Source of the DNA: Eunapius fragilis | Lineage: Eukaryota; Porifera; Demospongiae; Spongillida; Spongillidae | Direction: 5' to 3' | DNA: 64,000 bases | Assembly (NCBI GenBank): GCA_963681505.1 | Contig: OY811973.1 | Span: 11,919,983-11,983,982 of the forward strand | Shown here: positions 34,401-43,935 of the stretch, piece after piece | Numbering within the stretch: position 1 is the first letter of the stretch | Layout: every line of letters begins with the position of its first letter | Translations under genes and position numbers: made by a program | The notes under the pieces: generated by a model | Databases searched by the model: none | Seen by the model: only the letters and a program-made list of their open reading frames with translations | What the model was told of the DNA's origin: nothing

Positions 34401-35485
34401 TCTGAATTCCAGGTGGCAATAAAATGGTGGCTTGGTATATCAGTTGCTCAAGGCCAAAGTTGCACTCAGTGCAACGCTGCCTTGGATGCCTATGGTCATC
34501 ATGCACTGTGTTGCAAGTTGGGGGGTGATGTCGTCTCCCATCATAACAAGTTGAGAGACATCTTTAACGATTTCTGTCACCGTGCCTGTCTTGCTCCACA
34601 GCTAGAGATGGGAGGGTGGTCTAGAGAACATACTCGTCCAGCTGATGTTCTGGTTCCAAACTGGGTCCTGGGTAAGTCAGCAGCATTTGACCTGTCTGTC
34701 ACATCAACGCTAAATGCACATGTTTTTCAAGAAGCGAGTGTGACAGCAGGTTCGGCTGCTATGGCTGCCCAGATCCGCAAGCACAGGGTTAACGATGGAA
34801 GATGCAGTGAACTAGGCTGGGTTTGTATTCCTCTTGTAGTGGAGACATATGGATGTTGGGGTACTGAGGCTATTCAGGCACTATCAAGACTTGCCACACG
34901 TTTGTCCACCAGGCAGGGTCTCCCCAAGTCGCTAGTGTGTAATGAACTATTTGGTAGACTAAGTTTAGCCCTTGTGAGAGCAAACTCTCGAGCCATCCTA
35001 TCCCGCTCCCTATAAACTGTGCATGTTAATGCTGTAGGTAGATTTTGTTTTGTGCATACTGTATTAATAATAATAATAATAAGAAGAAGAATTACAAGAG
35101 AATACACGAATGGGAATAAATGCATGTACAAGATTATTATTATTATTATTATTTATTAATATAAATGCATTATTATTACAAAAGTGTACATACAGCTGCA
35201 ACTCACAACTATATATAGCATATTACTAACAACGTGTATCTATGCAAACATCCCTAAGGCCGCGAACCTCTGGCTAGAATGGCCGCTGCCGGCATTTAGC
35301 CTAAGTCAAATTCGAAGCGCGTGGTGCGAAAGCTACAGCTACATAACATGGCTATTTGCGGTTGTCCGCCCCTCGCTATACGATTTTTAAAAATACCCAG
35401 ACATTGTGAAGTACAGCTTTGACTGTTTAATAAACTTACAGCAAATCAGGAAGAGACAGGTAAGTACGTTATTGGAGAGCACCAT
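24961..35485 (-). CDS. Gene C: LDLa and double-SRCR single-pass receptor
   Basis: Minus-strand exons: 35485-35440 (signal), 30188-30165 (microexon), 30006-29896 (LDLa), 29670-29558 (second LDLa, see its entry), 27236-27069 and 27007-26828 (SRCR 1), 26487-26320 and 26266-26087 (SRCR 2), 25448-24961 (transmembrane, tail, stop). Without the second LDLa exon the lengths sum to 1365 bases, exactly 455 codons in one frame. With it (113 bases) the frame breaks inside SRCR 1. The product without it is about 454 residues: an extracellular ligand-binding region, one helix and a long Gly-Tyr-Pro-repeat tail. The two SRCR domains are nearly identical, so duplication is recent. Introns hold MITEs, satellites and retrotransposon pieces; intron 1 alone is about 5.3 kb. 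Confidence 0.8.
25562..25804. mobile_element. MITE family 1, decayed copy
   Basis: It starts ACAAGTAATACATTCTCTAT and ends CCAGCGTTTGCATAGTGAAT plus a T run, with degraded inverted arms. In the gene C intron before the last exon. Confidence 0.65.
26087..26266 (-). CDS. Gene C SRCR 2, second half
   Basis: 180 bases after a 53-base intron, phase 1-1, with SRCR Cys pattern [19 protein letters not shown]. The flanking introns are also very similar to those of SRCR 1. Confidence 0.9.
26320..26487 (-). CDS. Gene C SRCR 2, first half
   Basis: 168 bases, phase 1-1, nearly identical to the SRCR 1 first half (a few substitutions such as QASGYG for QAFGYG). It ends [10 protein letters not shown] before GTAAGT. 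Confidence 0.9.
26828..27007 (-). CDS. Gene C SRCR 1, second half
   Basis: 180 bases after a 61-base intron. It encodes [18 protein letters not shown], then [19 protein letters not shown]. Confidence 0.9.
27069..27236 (-). CDS. Gene C SRCR 1, first half
   Basis: 168 bases, phase 1-1. It encodes [30 protein letters not shown] and [17 protein letters not shown]. Confidence 0.9.
27629..27855 (-). mobile_element. Inverted copy of the 5035-5293 repeat
   Basis: ATTTGACCCC, then CATTAAAAAAACGCGACCC, match the complement of 5240-5293, and the rest aligns with gaps (CGCATAACTC, CGCGTGGTTG). Non-coding. Confidence 0.6.
27974..28264. mobile_element. hAT-like MITE (GGATCCGCCCCTG family)
   Basis: The right end is CTGGATCCGCCCCTG; the left end is damaged (CAGATCCAGGGAGG). 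Internal G/C runs and GCTCCGCCCCAGACCCC match the copy at 56610-57365. Non-autonomous; superfamily inferred from the CAGGGG-type end. Confidence 0.65.
28322..28501 (+). pseudogene. Unidentified coding-like remnant
   Basis: One plus-strand frame reads [18 protein letters not shown], a stop, then [19 protein letters not shown]. Composition and regular charge suggest former helical protein. I do not recognise the family. It lies in an intron of gene C, between two MITEs. Confidence 0.3.
28611..28879. mobile_element. MITE family 1, full copy
   Basis: The arms ACAAGTAAATAAAAAACATT and AATGTTTATTTACTTGT fold back, the middle diverging around TCTAGGATATAGTATG. Same family as 3847-4132, about 270 bases. 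Confidence 0.82.
28880..29557. other. Gene C intron, nothing recognised
   Basis: No exon, domain or element end found beyond the decayed open frame at 29120-29320, which has no signature. Confidence 0.45.
29558..29670 (-). CDS. Gene C: second-type LDLa exon of frame-breaking length
   Basis: It encodes [27 protein letters not shown] and SDNSDESRC, clearly homologous to gene B exon 4. The only AG acceptor in place leaves one base before the first Cys codon instead of two plus a codon, so the exon is 113 bases (117 in gene B) and does not fit phase 1 on its left. The donor (GTAAGT) is good. Inclusion would shift the frame and hit a stop within SRCR 1; skipping restores the full frame. It could be a decayed exon, a regulated poison exon or a sequencing error. 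Confidence 0.6.
29896..30006 (-). CDS. Gene C exon 3: LDLa domain
   Basis: 111 bases, TTCCAG acceptor, GTAAAT donor, phase 1-1. It encodes [19 protein letters not shown] and [11 protein letters not shown] complete LDLa. Confidence 0.9.
30165..30188 (-). CDS. Gene C exon 2: microexon
   Basis: 24 bases between CTTAG and GTAAGT, phase 1-1, encoding C-SWIYTAK. Confidence 0.72.
30208..30526 (+). repeat. 28-base satellite array, about 11 copies, gene C intron 1
   Basis: Near-identical 28-base units (ATCAATCATACATGGACT plus ATGATAGCAT) run head to tail up to about 20 bases from the microexon acceptor. It has no spacers, so it is a satellite, not a CRISPR array. Confidence 0.93.
30582..30830. mobile_element. 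MITE family 2, best copy
   Basis: The ends ATATGGGACAGTGT and ACACTGTCCCATAT are inverted repeats, extended by AGCAGAATCACCCTT / AAGGGTGATTTTGCT. About 249 bases, non-coding, in gene C intron 1. Confidence 0.8.
30831..31745. other. Gene C intron 1, nothing recognised
   Basis: No domain-bearing frame or element end found. Short open frames around 31435-31840 overlap on both strands and look accidental. Confidence 0.4.
31746..32605 (-). pseudogene. Non-LTR retrotransposon fragment with internal 36-base array
   Basis: The minus-strand order [19 protein letters not shown], a damaged zinc-finger region, the ([12 protein letters not shown])n array, [10 protein letters not shown], then [10 protein letters not shown] matches the order in the copy at 46055-47922 (WWLGM, HH..C, VRVEVGQGL, RPADVLVDAW, AFDVTVTSPL). 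The endonuclease-like D...DVT residues are still visible. Frameshifts and stops make it dead. Confidence 0.75.
31941..32440 (-). repeat. 36-base minisatellite inside the retrotransposon ORF
   Basis: About 14 units of ACCATAACCACTCCCCACCT plus CTACCTGCTCATGAAG (plus strand) encode [12 protein letters not shown] on the minus strand. A two-base insertion near 32195 shifts the frame between the two halves. Confidence 0.92.
32650..33820 (-). pseudogene. Non-LTR reverse transcriptase fragment with array at the YxDD box
   Basis: Minus strand: [13 protein letters not shown] (RT motif A), a decayed motif B ([10 protein letters not shown]), [11 protein letters not shown], then QAWYHDD in an adjacent frame running into the 24-base array. 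Beyond the array come [15 protein letters not shown] and AAFDITI from the C-terminal part. It is colinear with the copy at 46055-47922. Pseudogene in gene C intron 1. Confidence 0.78.
32926..33536 (-). repeat. 24-base minisatellite, about 25 copies
   Basis: The unit CATCATGGTACCGTGGTACAT plus CAT repeats for 600 bases with A/C variation. On the minus strand it encodes (YHDDVPRY)n and stays open in several frames on both strands because the period is a multiple of three. Confidence 0.95.
34198..34212 (+). repeat. Poly-G tract
   Basis: 15 G following GGGGGGA. Confidence 0.85.
34320..35030 (+). pseudogene. Non-LTR retrotransposon 3' half, opposite orientation
   Basis: A 227-codon open stretch: [36 protein letters not shown], a zinc-finger-like CTQCN...[14 protein letters not shown], then [23 protein letters not shown] and a C-terminal VETYGCWG and RAILSRSL to the stop. 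The reverse transcriptase core is missing. 5'-truncated copy in gene C intron 1 with an AT-rich tail containing (AAT)n. Confidence 0.82.
35440..35485 (-). CDS. Gene C exon 1: signal peptide
   Basis: 46 bases, ATG at 35485, donor GTAAGT. It encodes [15 protein letters not shown] plus one base, the same pattern as genes A and B. Confidence 0.78.
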
Positions 35486-35515
35486 CTTCTGACACCTAAT
35501 TCTCGCGGAGAATGA

Positions 35516-35528
35516 TATGTGCGCCACA
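35516..35528 (-). promoter_or_regulatory. Weak copy of the shared upstream element, gene C
   Basis: GTGGCGCACATAT on the minus strand, 31-43 bases before the start, is similar but not identical to ATGGCACATGT of genes A and B. Confidence 0.25.
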
Positions 35529-35529
35529 C

Positions 35530-36196
35530 CCTGCCGGATATTAAATTTCTATAAGAATTCTTTGGTAACATCTTCTTTCGGCGGTTATACTCTTAATAAT
35601 ACTCCAGGGAAGTCACATGACTTGACCCTGCTGGATTAATTATTATGCGTGGGCGTTAATTGTCGGCGGTCATTTTGAGATTTTATAATCTGAAGCCGGG
35701 CCGTGATCATATACCTTATGTATGTGACGTCATATGAAATTTTCAGTGGCCATTTTGAGTGGCAAAAATCCATGCACAGTGGCTGTGGGCAAGGTAAGAA
35801 AATAGATCATAGAGAGTCTGTTGTATAACTCGAGACAAGTAAATAGTTAGATATGTTTAAAACTCCCTGCAGCTATATAGGCTGAACCAAGTTTGAGTTG
35901 AGTACAACGAAATCTTCACCTTGCCCATACTCAACTATTCAATTTTCCCAACATTCTCATTTTACTTAATATCCAGCGTTAATCCTTTAATACACACGAA
36001 TCACTCCTGATGTAGTTGCGCGTAGCCGGACCTGCGCTTCATTTTGGTGGAAGGTTGGATCAAGCCTATACACGTACGTTACCAAGTATTATAACCATCT
36101 GATAGCGTATGTGGCAGATAATAGCCCGCACTCGCTATCAGGTGGTATAGAATAGGCTTGACTGATATCCGTCCTTCCGCCAAAAATGCTACGCCC
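35530..36196. other. Upstream flank of gene C
   Basis: No gene recognised. Inverted blocks near 36058-36070 and 36155-36170 (GATCAAGCCTAT / ATAGGCTTGACT) may mark another small hairpin element. Confidence 0.35.
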
Positions 36197-37475
36197 CACA
36201 CAGCGAAACCGCTATCCGGAGACGGGTTGCAACGGTACTCCGTCTCTATCGAACATGACGGACTTCTACGGAAATGTCACGGAAACGTTTTGTGACGGTG
36301 CCCGTGTATGTGCAATGGTAATCGACGAACGCCACAGCACGGTACCGTCCACATAGTTATTGACGTCATGGTCACGTGATATAAGTCACCTCCTTTCAAA
36401 ATGAGCGGCAAGCGACGTTACTGTCACCACTGTGGGGAATACGAGCGTAGATCTACATATCCTGAGTGCTTCAAAATCAGCAGATGTATCACACATACTG
36501 GTCTCCTGGGAGGTGTGGACCTTCATGGGCGTAGCTTCATCAGGTAAATGTGTCGGTAGGCGCCATTTTTGTTGTGTCGAACCCCTTTCTTTCGTCTACA
36601 GGAATAGGTTGTAACGCGAAAGTACGTGCTTTTCGTTATGTAAGTTGATGTCTGATACCTCTGCTTACCCTTTCCACGTCGTACTCTGGAGCGCCATGAG
36701 GTATGTCAATGTGTCCGTCACAAGTATGTAATTTTTTTGTAACAGATGAACGTTTGCTGGCAAGAGAGTTATGCCTTTCGCATTACGGTATACTCTTTCC
36801 AATCTGTAAGTTGTTGTATTATTGTTGGGCTTATGATTGTTGTTTCCTCGCTTACAGTGCCTTTCCGCGAAGTTACTTTGTTTGTCTTTGGAGCGCAATG
36901 AGGTATGTGCAAAATAATCTCTTTTTCTGATGATGATGACGAGAGAGTTGTGTACTGTCGTACAGGTTTCACGCCCGTGTCATCAATACCGCAATTGTGT
37001 TTAAGCAAGTACTTCGTGTGGTTCTCATCCGATAATCATATCTTTCAACAGGACAGAATCCTACCAGTACAGTTGTTTTGTACATCAATACGTACAGAGA
37101 CCAAGCAAAATACTTGCGTTTCCCTTTCGTACATCCTATGTATTTGTATTTTCAAAACTGCTTCAGAATCTGAGAAAGTTGCATGTGATGGTGTGGTGCT
37201 GCATGGATAGAAGCAGCGCGGTTGCCTAAAACCCAACCTTACGTACCGACGGTACGACACGGTAAAAAGCGAACCTCTTTAACCGTCGATTTACCGAAGT
37301 GACGGATTAAAACGTATAATGACGTGAAGGAGTGACGGGGAAAGAGACGTTACCGTCCACTCTCAGTCCACAGACGGCCCGTTGAAATTGATTTCAACGG
37401 TATCCGCCTACATCAAAGAGACGGGTAAGGTCACGTGATGAGACGTTACCGTGTCCATGTAACGGTTTCGCTGTG
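36197..37475 (+). mobile_element. CACTA/EnSpm-like DNA element, decayed
   Basis: Short inverted ends CACAGCGAAACCG and CGGTTTCGCTGTG delimit about 1.28 kb. Subterminal regions are full of GACGG/ACGGT/CCGTC motifs in both directions, as in CACTA elements. From 36401 a frame begins MSGKRRYCHHCGEYERRSTY, a CxxC-type finger resembling N-termini of such transposons; a splice-like series of AG/GTATGT sites follows without a clear transposase. No exact TSD is visible (CCC versus CCA). Superfamily is inferred. Confidence 0.5.
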
Positions 37476-38642
37476 CCATCTGAGAAGCACAGCGTCTCTG
37501 CAACTGAGACTTCAAATAAACTAGACCATTTGGACCCGAATCCACACAGGTGGTGCCCTATATACATTGGACCTGACCATACAGGTGGTGCCCTATATAT
37601 ACATTGGGGATTGCCAGGACGATACTACACATACATTCGTATGGCATCAGGTGCGGATGAGAGGACATGCGCGTATGTGCTTATAACCCAAATTTGGTGA
37701 ATTGTCTTAAACCATTTTGGACTCATCATAAATGCGGCTTCAACTGTGATTAAGTGTTGTTGCAGGGATAAGTGTTGTCGCAGGAATAAGGGGGCAGGCG
37801 GGGTACGAGCGCACTAAATCAGAATCTGAACTTAAGACGGTCAGAATCGCTGAATCGTCAGCAATTAGGCACATGGTACCAGAACACCGCTGATGGTTTC
37901 TTGATTGGCTTGCTATAATTAATTATTTTGACGTTTGATTATAGCAATTAGTGCTATCCCAGCATATAATTGTAAGTAAGAGACTAGCTCTTAGGCTCTG
38001 CATACATGCGTGCATGCATATAGTGGCTACGTCACTGAGTGGGCTATATCCATACAAACAAGATAGACATGCATGGCCAGACCAAGTGTAGACTCCCAAT
38101 CTCTGAATGAGTTCTGAAAGTATCATTTGAAAAAAGGATTGCCAGTCGATGGGGTAAAGAGAAACATATGCAGAGATCGAAGGACATAATGTTTAGTTTT
38201 GGAAACTTTGTCCTTAATTAAAAGTCACCTATCTACGTTTGAAATTGAGTTTATTGTTAAATTTATATTTATCTGTTTTTAAAAATAATGAAGAAAACTT
38301 CTTTTGCATGCGTTGTACAGGAGTTTATTAATTTGATGATGTTTACATGCTAAGACAGTTGCAACCTCTGCAACAAGCTTATCTGGCTATATATGTGGAT
38401 ACCATTTTAAAAATAGTAAAATGCATCTAAGTGTATATTTCTGCTTTGCACCTCCAATATCAGTTGAGGATCAGGAATTAGTAACATTGGAATATATAGT
38501 AATTAGTACAGAGATTGCGTACATGTTAACGAAAAAAAGCCTTTAAATCAAGTCCAACATTATGCTTGATTTAGTCGTATTCTGTATATTCCTTATGGAA
38601 TTGACTTCAGTTACTGTCACAGCCTTCATTATTACAGTACGT
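37476..38642. other. No gene recognised
   Basis: It contains two direct copies of CAGGTGGTGCCCTATATA (about 37547 and 37580). Otherwise AT-rich with nothing to call. Confidence 0.4.
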
Positions 38643-39235
38643 AGCGCTTTTTAACATGCGGTTTACGACTGATGCGGGGAAATATTGGGGAATATATAAT
38701 ATTCATAATTCCCTGCTATAGATTTTTTTCTAAGCTAAACATGTTTAATAATACTCCGATCATTATAGATGAAACTGGAAAATTAAAGAGTCAGCAGGCA
38801 ATATACAATTGCCCGTAAACTTTAAAAGCCAGTTCATGATACATGTAGTTTTAACGATGTGCCTCAGCATTCAAGGTACAGTTCCGATATAAACTATAGC
38901 CTATACTTAATAAATGGATGCAAAAGCGAATGTTATTAAGAAACAATTTTATACACCGAAAACCAATACAGTGGTATAAGTAGTGCGATCGACCAGGAAT
39001 TATATAGAAAAACAAAGGGCACCTGGCGCAGCATGTTTGCGGAATTGTCCGACAATACGAGGTTGTATATAACTCCATAGGCAGTCGCAAATACGTACTG
39101 AGTTTTAAATAGGAAATGCTGCAAGAATAATCATACAAACCACTAAGAGAGAATTATTCCCCAAAATAATCAACATTTCCCCGCGTCATAAACCGCGTGT
39201 TAAACATGTCAGAACAAGTATACCAATATGTCTGC
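38643..39235. mobile_element. Foldback/MITE element
   Basis: The left arm TTTAACATGCGGTTTACGA...GCGGGGAAAT pairs with the right arm ATTTCCCCGCGTCATAAACC...GTTAAA. About 0.57 kb between them, no convincing gene. Confidence 0.6.
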
Positions 39236-39454
39236 AGTATTACGATAGGTGCGGCACACATTGAGGTTAAATGAGCGAGCATTTCTGTTCTTGTGAATGT
39301 AATACAACTGATTTTGGTTTTAGGGTGGGTAATGTTAATTGCTACACGGACATATTATAATCGTACCGATTTTTTTAAAATGTGGTCAACCTGTATGACC
39401 ATGTTTTTTTGATTGAGTTGTAATTATAATTTTCTTTTTACGAATTAAATTGTG

Positions 39455-39690
39455 AAGAACTAGGCTGCATACCCTTTGTAGTTGAATCCTTTGGGGCCTG
39501 TGGTCAACTTACCCCAAAACACCTTCTCTAAACTAGCATCCCATCTTCAGTCCAGTCTATCCACCACTCCTGACAACATCTACAGCAGTCTGAACTTACC
39601 TCTTCTCCGTTCAAATGCAAGAGCATTTCTTGCAAGGGCAGACCCCTGTGCCATAATTTCAGAGCTCTATTTAGCCTGGTGACTCATACA
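39455..39690 (+). pseudogene. Non-LTR retrotransposon 3' end fragment
   Basis: ELGCIPFVVESFGACG, then with frameshifts KLASHLQSS, LLRSNARAFLARA matches the extreme C-terminus of the family (GWVCVPLAVESYGNWG ... RAILSRR). Confidence 0.6.
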
Positions 39691-40374
39691 CCAAATACTA
39701 TAGTTTATCATATTATGCATGTGTATGGTATAATCAATAACTAATTTTTTTCTTCAATTTATTAACTTATTCTGCAATAACTAATTTTTAAAAATAGTTA
39801 TTATCAATAGACATTATTACTGATTGACACACTTATTTAATATTACACAAAACACATAATACATGTATACCCCATAAATTTGTGATAGATTTTTAACCCT
39901 CCCAATGCATCATAGGCATAAAGTGGTTGATCTTATAATAACAAGGCTTTAACCAGTTACATCAACCAAATCACTGCATCACAGTCATCACTGAAACAGC
40001 AAATGAGTGAAGATTACACATATTGTTTGGAAAAATTCTAGATATTTCTTATTTACTTGTTCAGTTGTTAGTTGAACAGCATATATACTGTATACTTCAT
40101 GTCTGTCAACAACATGGATATCAAAGAATGTCTTGGTCATGTGGCTGCCAAATTCCCTTACACCCGGACCAGCAATCCGGCAGGAATACCACTGGTGCTT
40201 TTATTACATCTTTGAATGCAATGGATGCCAGATAGTAGGGATCAGTTCTTGGTACTTTTAATAACAGTCTGATCATTACTTCCATGCCAGCCAGAGCTAT
40301 ACTGATCAGTGGAGGCATGAAACTAAGTTTAATGACCAAAATGCATGTAGCTGTAGCTGGAGTGGGATTGGGTC

Positions 40375-40545
40375 CCCCCCCCATGGCTCATGGTGCTAGG
40401 GGAACAGAGGTTATGGAGTCATTGACATGTCTAGCCTCTCACTTGTGTCAAGCTCTAAAACAACTAGAGCCAAGGCGGTGGTCCTGGCTGACCTTTATAT
40501 GGCAGACTGAACCTCATCCTGGTGACAGCCCATATCTGATCTTTA
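40375..40545 (+). other. Repeat related to 21050-21250
   Basis: TEVMESLTCLASHLCQAL and WSWLTFIWQTEPHPGD resemble the translation at 21.1 kb. Unknown element. Confidence 0.3.
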
Positions 40546-41178
40546 AGCAGTTGTGTGTTATTTGTTTGAGCAGTAGGCGCATGTTCTAAATAAATTCAAA
40601 TGCACTTAAGACATTATGAAGTTATACAACCACCGGGACTTATAAATTGTATTGTATACTGTGACAATATCTGGTTCTCGTTTATAAATATAATTGCAAA
40701 TTGTTTAAATCACAGTACTGTCCGAACAATAAATGCTATTGACTTACTATTTCAAGAACATCATGTACTATCAGCGAGCCATTAAATAGAATAACAAGTA
40801 CACGCATGCGCAGACTATACATACATAGCCTAATACAAATACACTACATGTCCCTTTTATACAAGTTCAATCAATATCTATCTGGTGGTCAAATACAGGT
40901 ACCAGTTTTGATTCGTGTTCTTGATGCTATAGGACTTGCAGGCTGAATGTGACGTTGATAATTGGAATCATCCATATCATTTCCATTCTCTGATGGAAGT
41001 TCATGGTCATTGCTACTGTCTTCAGGTGGCTGTACATCATGTGTCCCTCCTTCATGCTGGTCATTTCCAGTTCCTTCCGTCTTCTCATCAGTGGATACTG
41101 TGGTCAGGTGTTAACGATTCCTACGTAATTGACCTTCTGGAGTGGCTACAATGTAAGATCTTGGTGTTGCAGCAGCAG

Positions 41179-41760
41179 TCACAACAGTTCCCTTTGCTTG
41201 TCTCCTTTTTTGACCCAAACTTCAGTATCCGGTTTCAATGGGGAGAGCGATCGTACTCTGTGTCGTAAATCATAGTTGGTTTTTTGTTGTTTTAACCGCT
41301 GATCATAGCTGCAAAAGTCATCAAGATATGGCCATACTGGTGTCAACTGTGTTTCCACCTGAGGTACTGTTGTGCGGATTCTCCTACCAAAAAGGAGCTC
41401 TGCAGGACACAGTCCACACCAGGGAAATGGTGCTGCTCTATAGTTCAGCAGTGCAAGCCATGGATCCTCAGTATTGCTTAACAAGTTTTTTACAGTCTTA
41501 ACTGCACGCTCTGCATGACCATTACCCTGTGGGTAGTATGGACTACTGGTACAGTGGTGAAATCCATAATGTTGAGCAAACTCCTTCATTTCATTTGAAG
41601 CAAACTGGGGTCCATTGTCACTCACGACTTCCTCGGGAATACCATGACGAGCAAACACAGATTTCAAGGCACCAATCACTTTTGTTGATGTTGTTGTAGC
41701 CAACTGTATCACCTCTGGATACCGTGAAAAATAGTCAACTACAAGCAAATAAGTACAACC
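41179..41760 (-). pseudogene. Gypsy integrase core and C-terminus
   Basis: Same frame as the preceding part after a TAG stop: VVDYFSRYPEVIQL, VVSDNGPQFAS, YYPQGNGHAERAVKTVK (the Asp and Glu of the D,D-35-E core), then LNYRAAPFPW and a C-terminal RVRSLSPLKPDTEVWVKKGD. The remainder to about 40930 is out of frame. Confidence 0.85.
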
Positions 41761-42565
41761 CTATAGTACAAATAGATCTGTACTCACCCTCTGCCATGGG
41801 TAGGCTGGTAGACAAGAAGAAATCATAGGTTCCACTGGAGGGGGGTTATGTTTTGCACACACATGAAATCTTTGCACCATGTTAATAACCTGTTTTGCAA
41901 GACCAGGCCACCAGACTGCTGAAGCGGCATGCAAGCGACACCGTTGTATGCCTAAGTGTCCATCATGTAGTCGCTGTAAAGTTAGCGTCTTTAAAGAGTC
42001 TGGGACCACAATTCGACAGCCAAACAATAGTAGATCTTTGCAAATACTGAGTTCATGACGAACCAACCAGTATGGTTTCAAATTGGCTGCGACTTTACGC
42101 TTTTCAGGCCATCCAGAAAGGCAAAACTGTTTGATTGTTGTGCAATTGGGGTCTTTGAACTGCCCCATACGGTATTTCTCAAGTAATGTCTTCGTTACAG
42201 GGACAGATGAGGTTATCGCATCTGCAAATGACTCCACATCAGCATCTGTTATGCCAGTTTCTGGTTCAGCAGTACTGCAGCAAGGTGCTCTTGATAGTGC
42301 ATCAGCAGTAAACAGAAACTTTCCTGCTACATGTTGAATACTGTAATCATACCTCCCTAAACGCAGTTGAAATCTTAAAATTCGAGGGGGTAAGGTATCT
42401 AAATGCTTAGAGCTCAGCAGAGGAACAAGCGGTTTATGGTCAATTTCAATCTCAAAATGCTTTCCAGAAAACTTATCACATGCCCAAATGATTGCCAGGG
42501 CCTCTATTTCAATTTGAGCATAACGTTGTTCGGTGTCTGTCATGGACCTTGATGCAAACTCGCTG
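41761..42565 (-). pseudogene. Gypsy RNase H and integrase N-terminus
   Basis: Minus strand: FASRSMTDTEQRYAQIE and LAIIWACDKF (RNase H), HVAGKFLFTADALSRAP (end of RNase H), then integrase with RLHDGHLGIQRCR and VCAKHNPPP. The first Cys of the integrase zinc finger appears replaced (QRFHVCAKH). The frame ends at an in-frame TAG after STDLFVL, in the middle of the catalytic core. Confidence 0.85.
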
Positions 42566-42641
42566 CCACCATGTACTATCAGCGAGCCATTAATTAGAAT
42601 AACAAGTACATGCATGCGCAGACTATACATACATAGCCTAA

Positions 42642-42756
42642 TGTAGCAATTCACATGTACACTCTACACCCAAAAAACAATCACGTGTGAGTTTTATTAA
42701 CTAGCAGCTCCGATAAATCCGGTTCTCCGTATACTTGGTAGCCCGTAGCCGCTACA
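42642..42756 (-). repeat. 3' LTR (minus sense) of the second Gypsy element
   Basis: 115 bases. It begins TGTAGCAATTCACATGTACA and ends GCCGCTACA on the plus strand. Confidence 0.9.
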
Positions 42757-43180
42757 CCACTCCCCCCAGAACCGAGATGAAGCGACGCGGTAAATTAACC
42801 TGGCGTCCAGACCTTGTGTGTAAGGGTAAAGGGATGTCTGAATCGCTGTCAGGTGTATGGGACTGTGTTGAGGTAGGTTGAACCTTCCTTGGAGGTCGTC
42901 CTCTGTGTTTGGCCACTGCTACTGGAACTTGAAATTCAGGATCTATATGCGCAGGTTTTAATCGGTCCACCGAAACAGTATCTTTTCGTCCTCCTATGTC
43001 GATTGTAAAGTTTTTTTCACCTGGCTGAAGAACTTTGAAGGGGCCCTCATAAGGGCGCTGGAGAGGTGTACGATGTGAGTCGCGACGTATAAATACATAT
43101 TGAGAGTGTTGCAGGTCAGGTGGGATTGAGATGGGTGTAATCCCATGGTGGGAGGTAGGAATGGGGACTAGTACCTGAAC
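42757..43180 (-). pseudogene. Gypsy integrase C-terminal tail
   Basis: The minus-strand frame at 42970-42752 reads MDRLKPAHIDPEF, HRGRPPRK and TRSGRQVNLPRRF, the usual end of such polyproteins. The RKDTVSVDRLKPA part is joined to the upstream region through out-of-frame sequence. Confidence 0.7.
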
Positions 43181-43184
43181 TTGC

Positions 43185-43935
43185 TCACGGAGACACTAGC
43201 TCGGAGTTGTGATTAGGTTGTGAAGTGTGAGCTGGGAAAAATTCTCCAGGTACCGTGACGGGAGCTCCATAGACCAATTCTGCTGAGGAGCATCCTAAGT
43301 CCTCCTTTGGGGCGGTGCGAATACCCAGAAGTACCCAAGGCAATTCTTGTGCCCACTGTTGGAGAACGGCACCAACGGCTCGATCTGAGGCATCTGTGGT
43401 CAGAGAAATAGGTGCATCATGCCGGGGATGCACTAGTAGTGTAGCTTTAGCGAGTGCTTTCTTGATATTGTCAAAAGCCTGCGTCATCGTATCGTTCCAA
43501 ATGAAGGTTTTGGTCTGGCTTGTAAGTGCTTCGAAGAGTGGGGACATCAACTGTGCAGCAGCCGGAATGAACCTATGGTAGCAATTTACCATCCCCACAA
43601 ATTCCTGCAAAGCTTTGACGGTTTCTGGCCGTGGGTATTTTGTGATCACAGACACCTTGTCAGGTAGTGGTACGATCCCATCACAATTGATGCAGTGGCC
43701 AAGGAAATCAAGTGATTCAACCCCAAACGTACATTTTGAAACATTCACCACCAAACCATAGTCTTTGAGACGTTGAAAGAGCTGATGAAGGTGGTCCAGG
43801 TGTGTATCCTCATCTTCACTAGCCACCAGGATGTCATCAATGTAGACAAAGGTAAAATACAGGCCTTGGCAAACAGTGTCCATCAGTCGTTGAAAAGCCT
43901 GTGCAGCGTTTTTTGAGTCTGAAAGGCATCCTGAG
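43185..43935 (-). pseudogene. Gypsy reverse transcriptase palm, connection, deleted integrase
   Basis: [14 protein letters not shown] and [11 protein letters not shown] (YxDD box) lead to SLTTDASDRAVGAVLQQ at the start of RNase H, then jump directly to WVLLGIRTAPKEDLGCSSAE from the end of the integrase core. The rest of RNase H and most of the integrase are deleted in frame. Confidence 0.85.

Larger units (their letters stand above)
40764..42641 (-). mobile_element. Gypsy-type LTR element, RNase H-integrase only
   Basis: A 70-base terminal LTR segment beginning TGTACTATCAGCGAGCC occurs at 40764-40833 and 42572-42641 in the same orientation. On the minus strand the second copy is directly followed by TGGTGGCAGCGAG, a primer-binding-site-like sequence. 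This runs straight into the RNase H coding region, so gag, protease and reverse transcriptase were deleted. At 42642 the LTR is cut by the start of the neighbouring element's LTR. Confidence 0.75.

Noticed and set aside
40590..41268. Plus-strand open frames around 40.6-41.3 kb
   Set aside because: Antisense shadows of the Gypsy integrase region or no domain sign.
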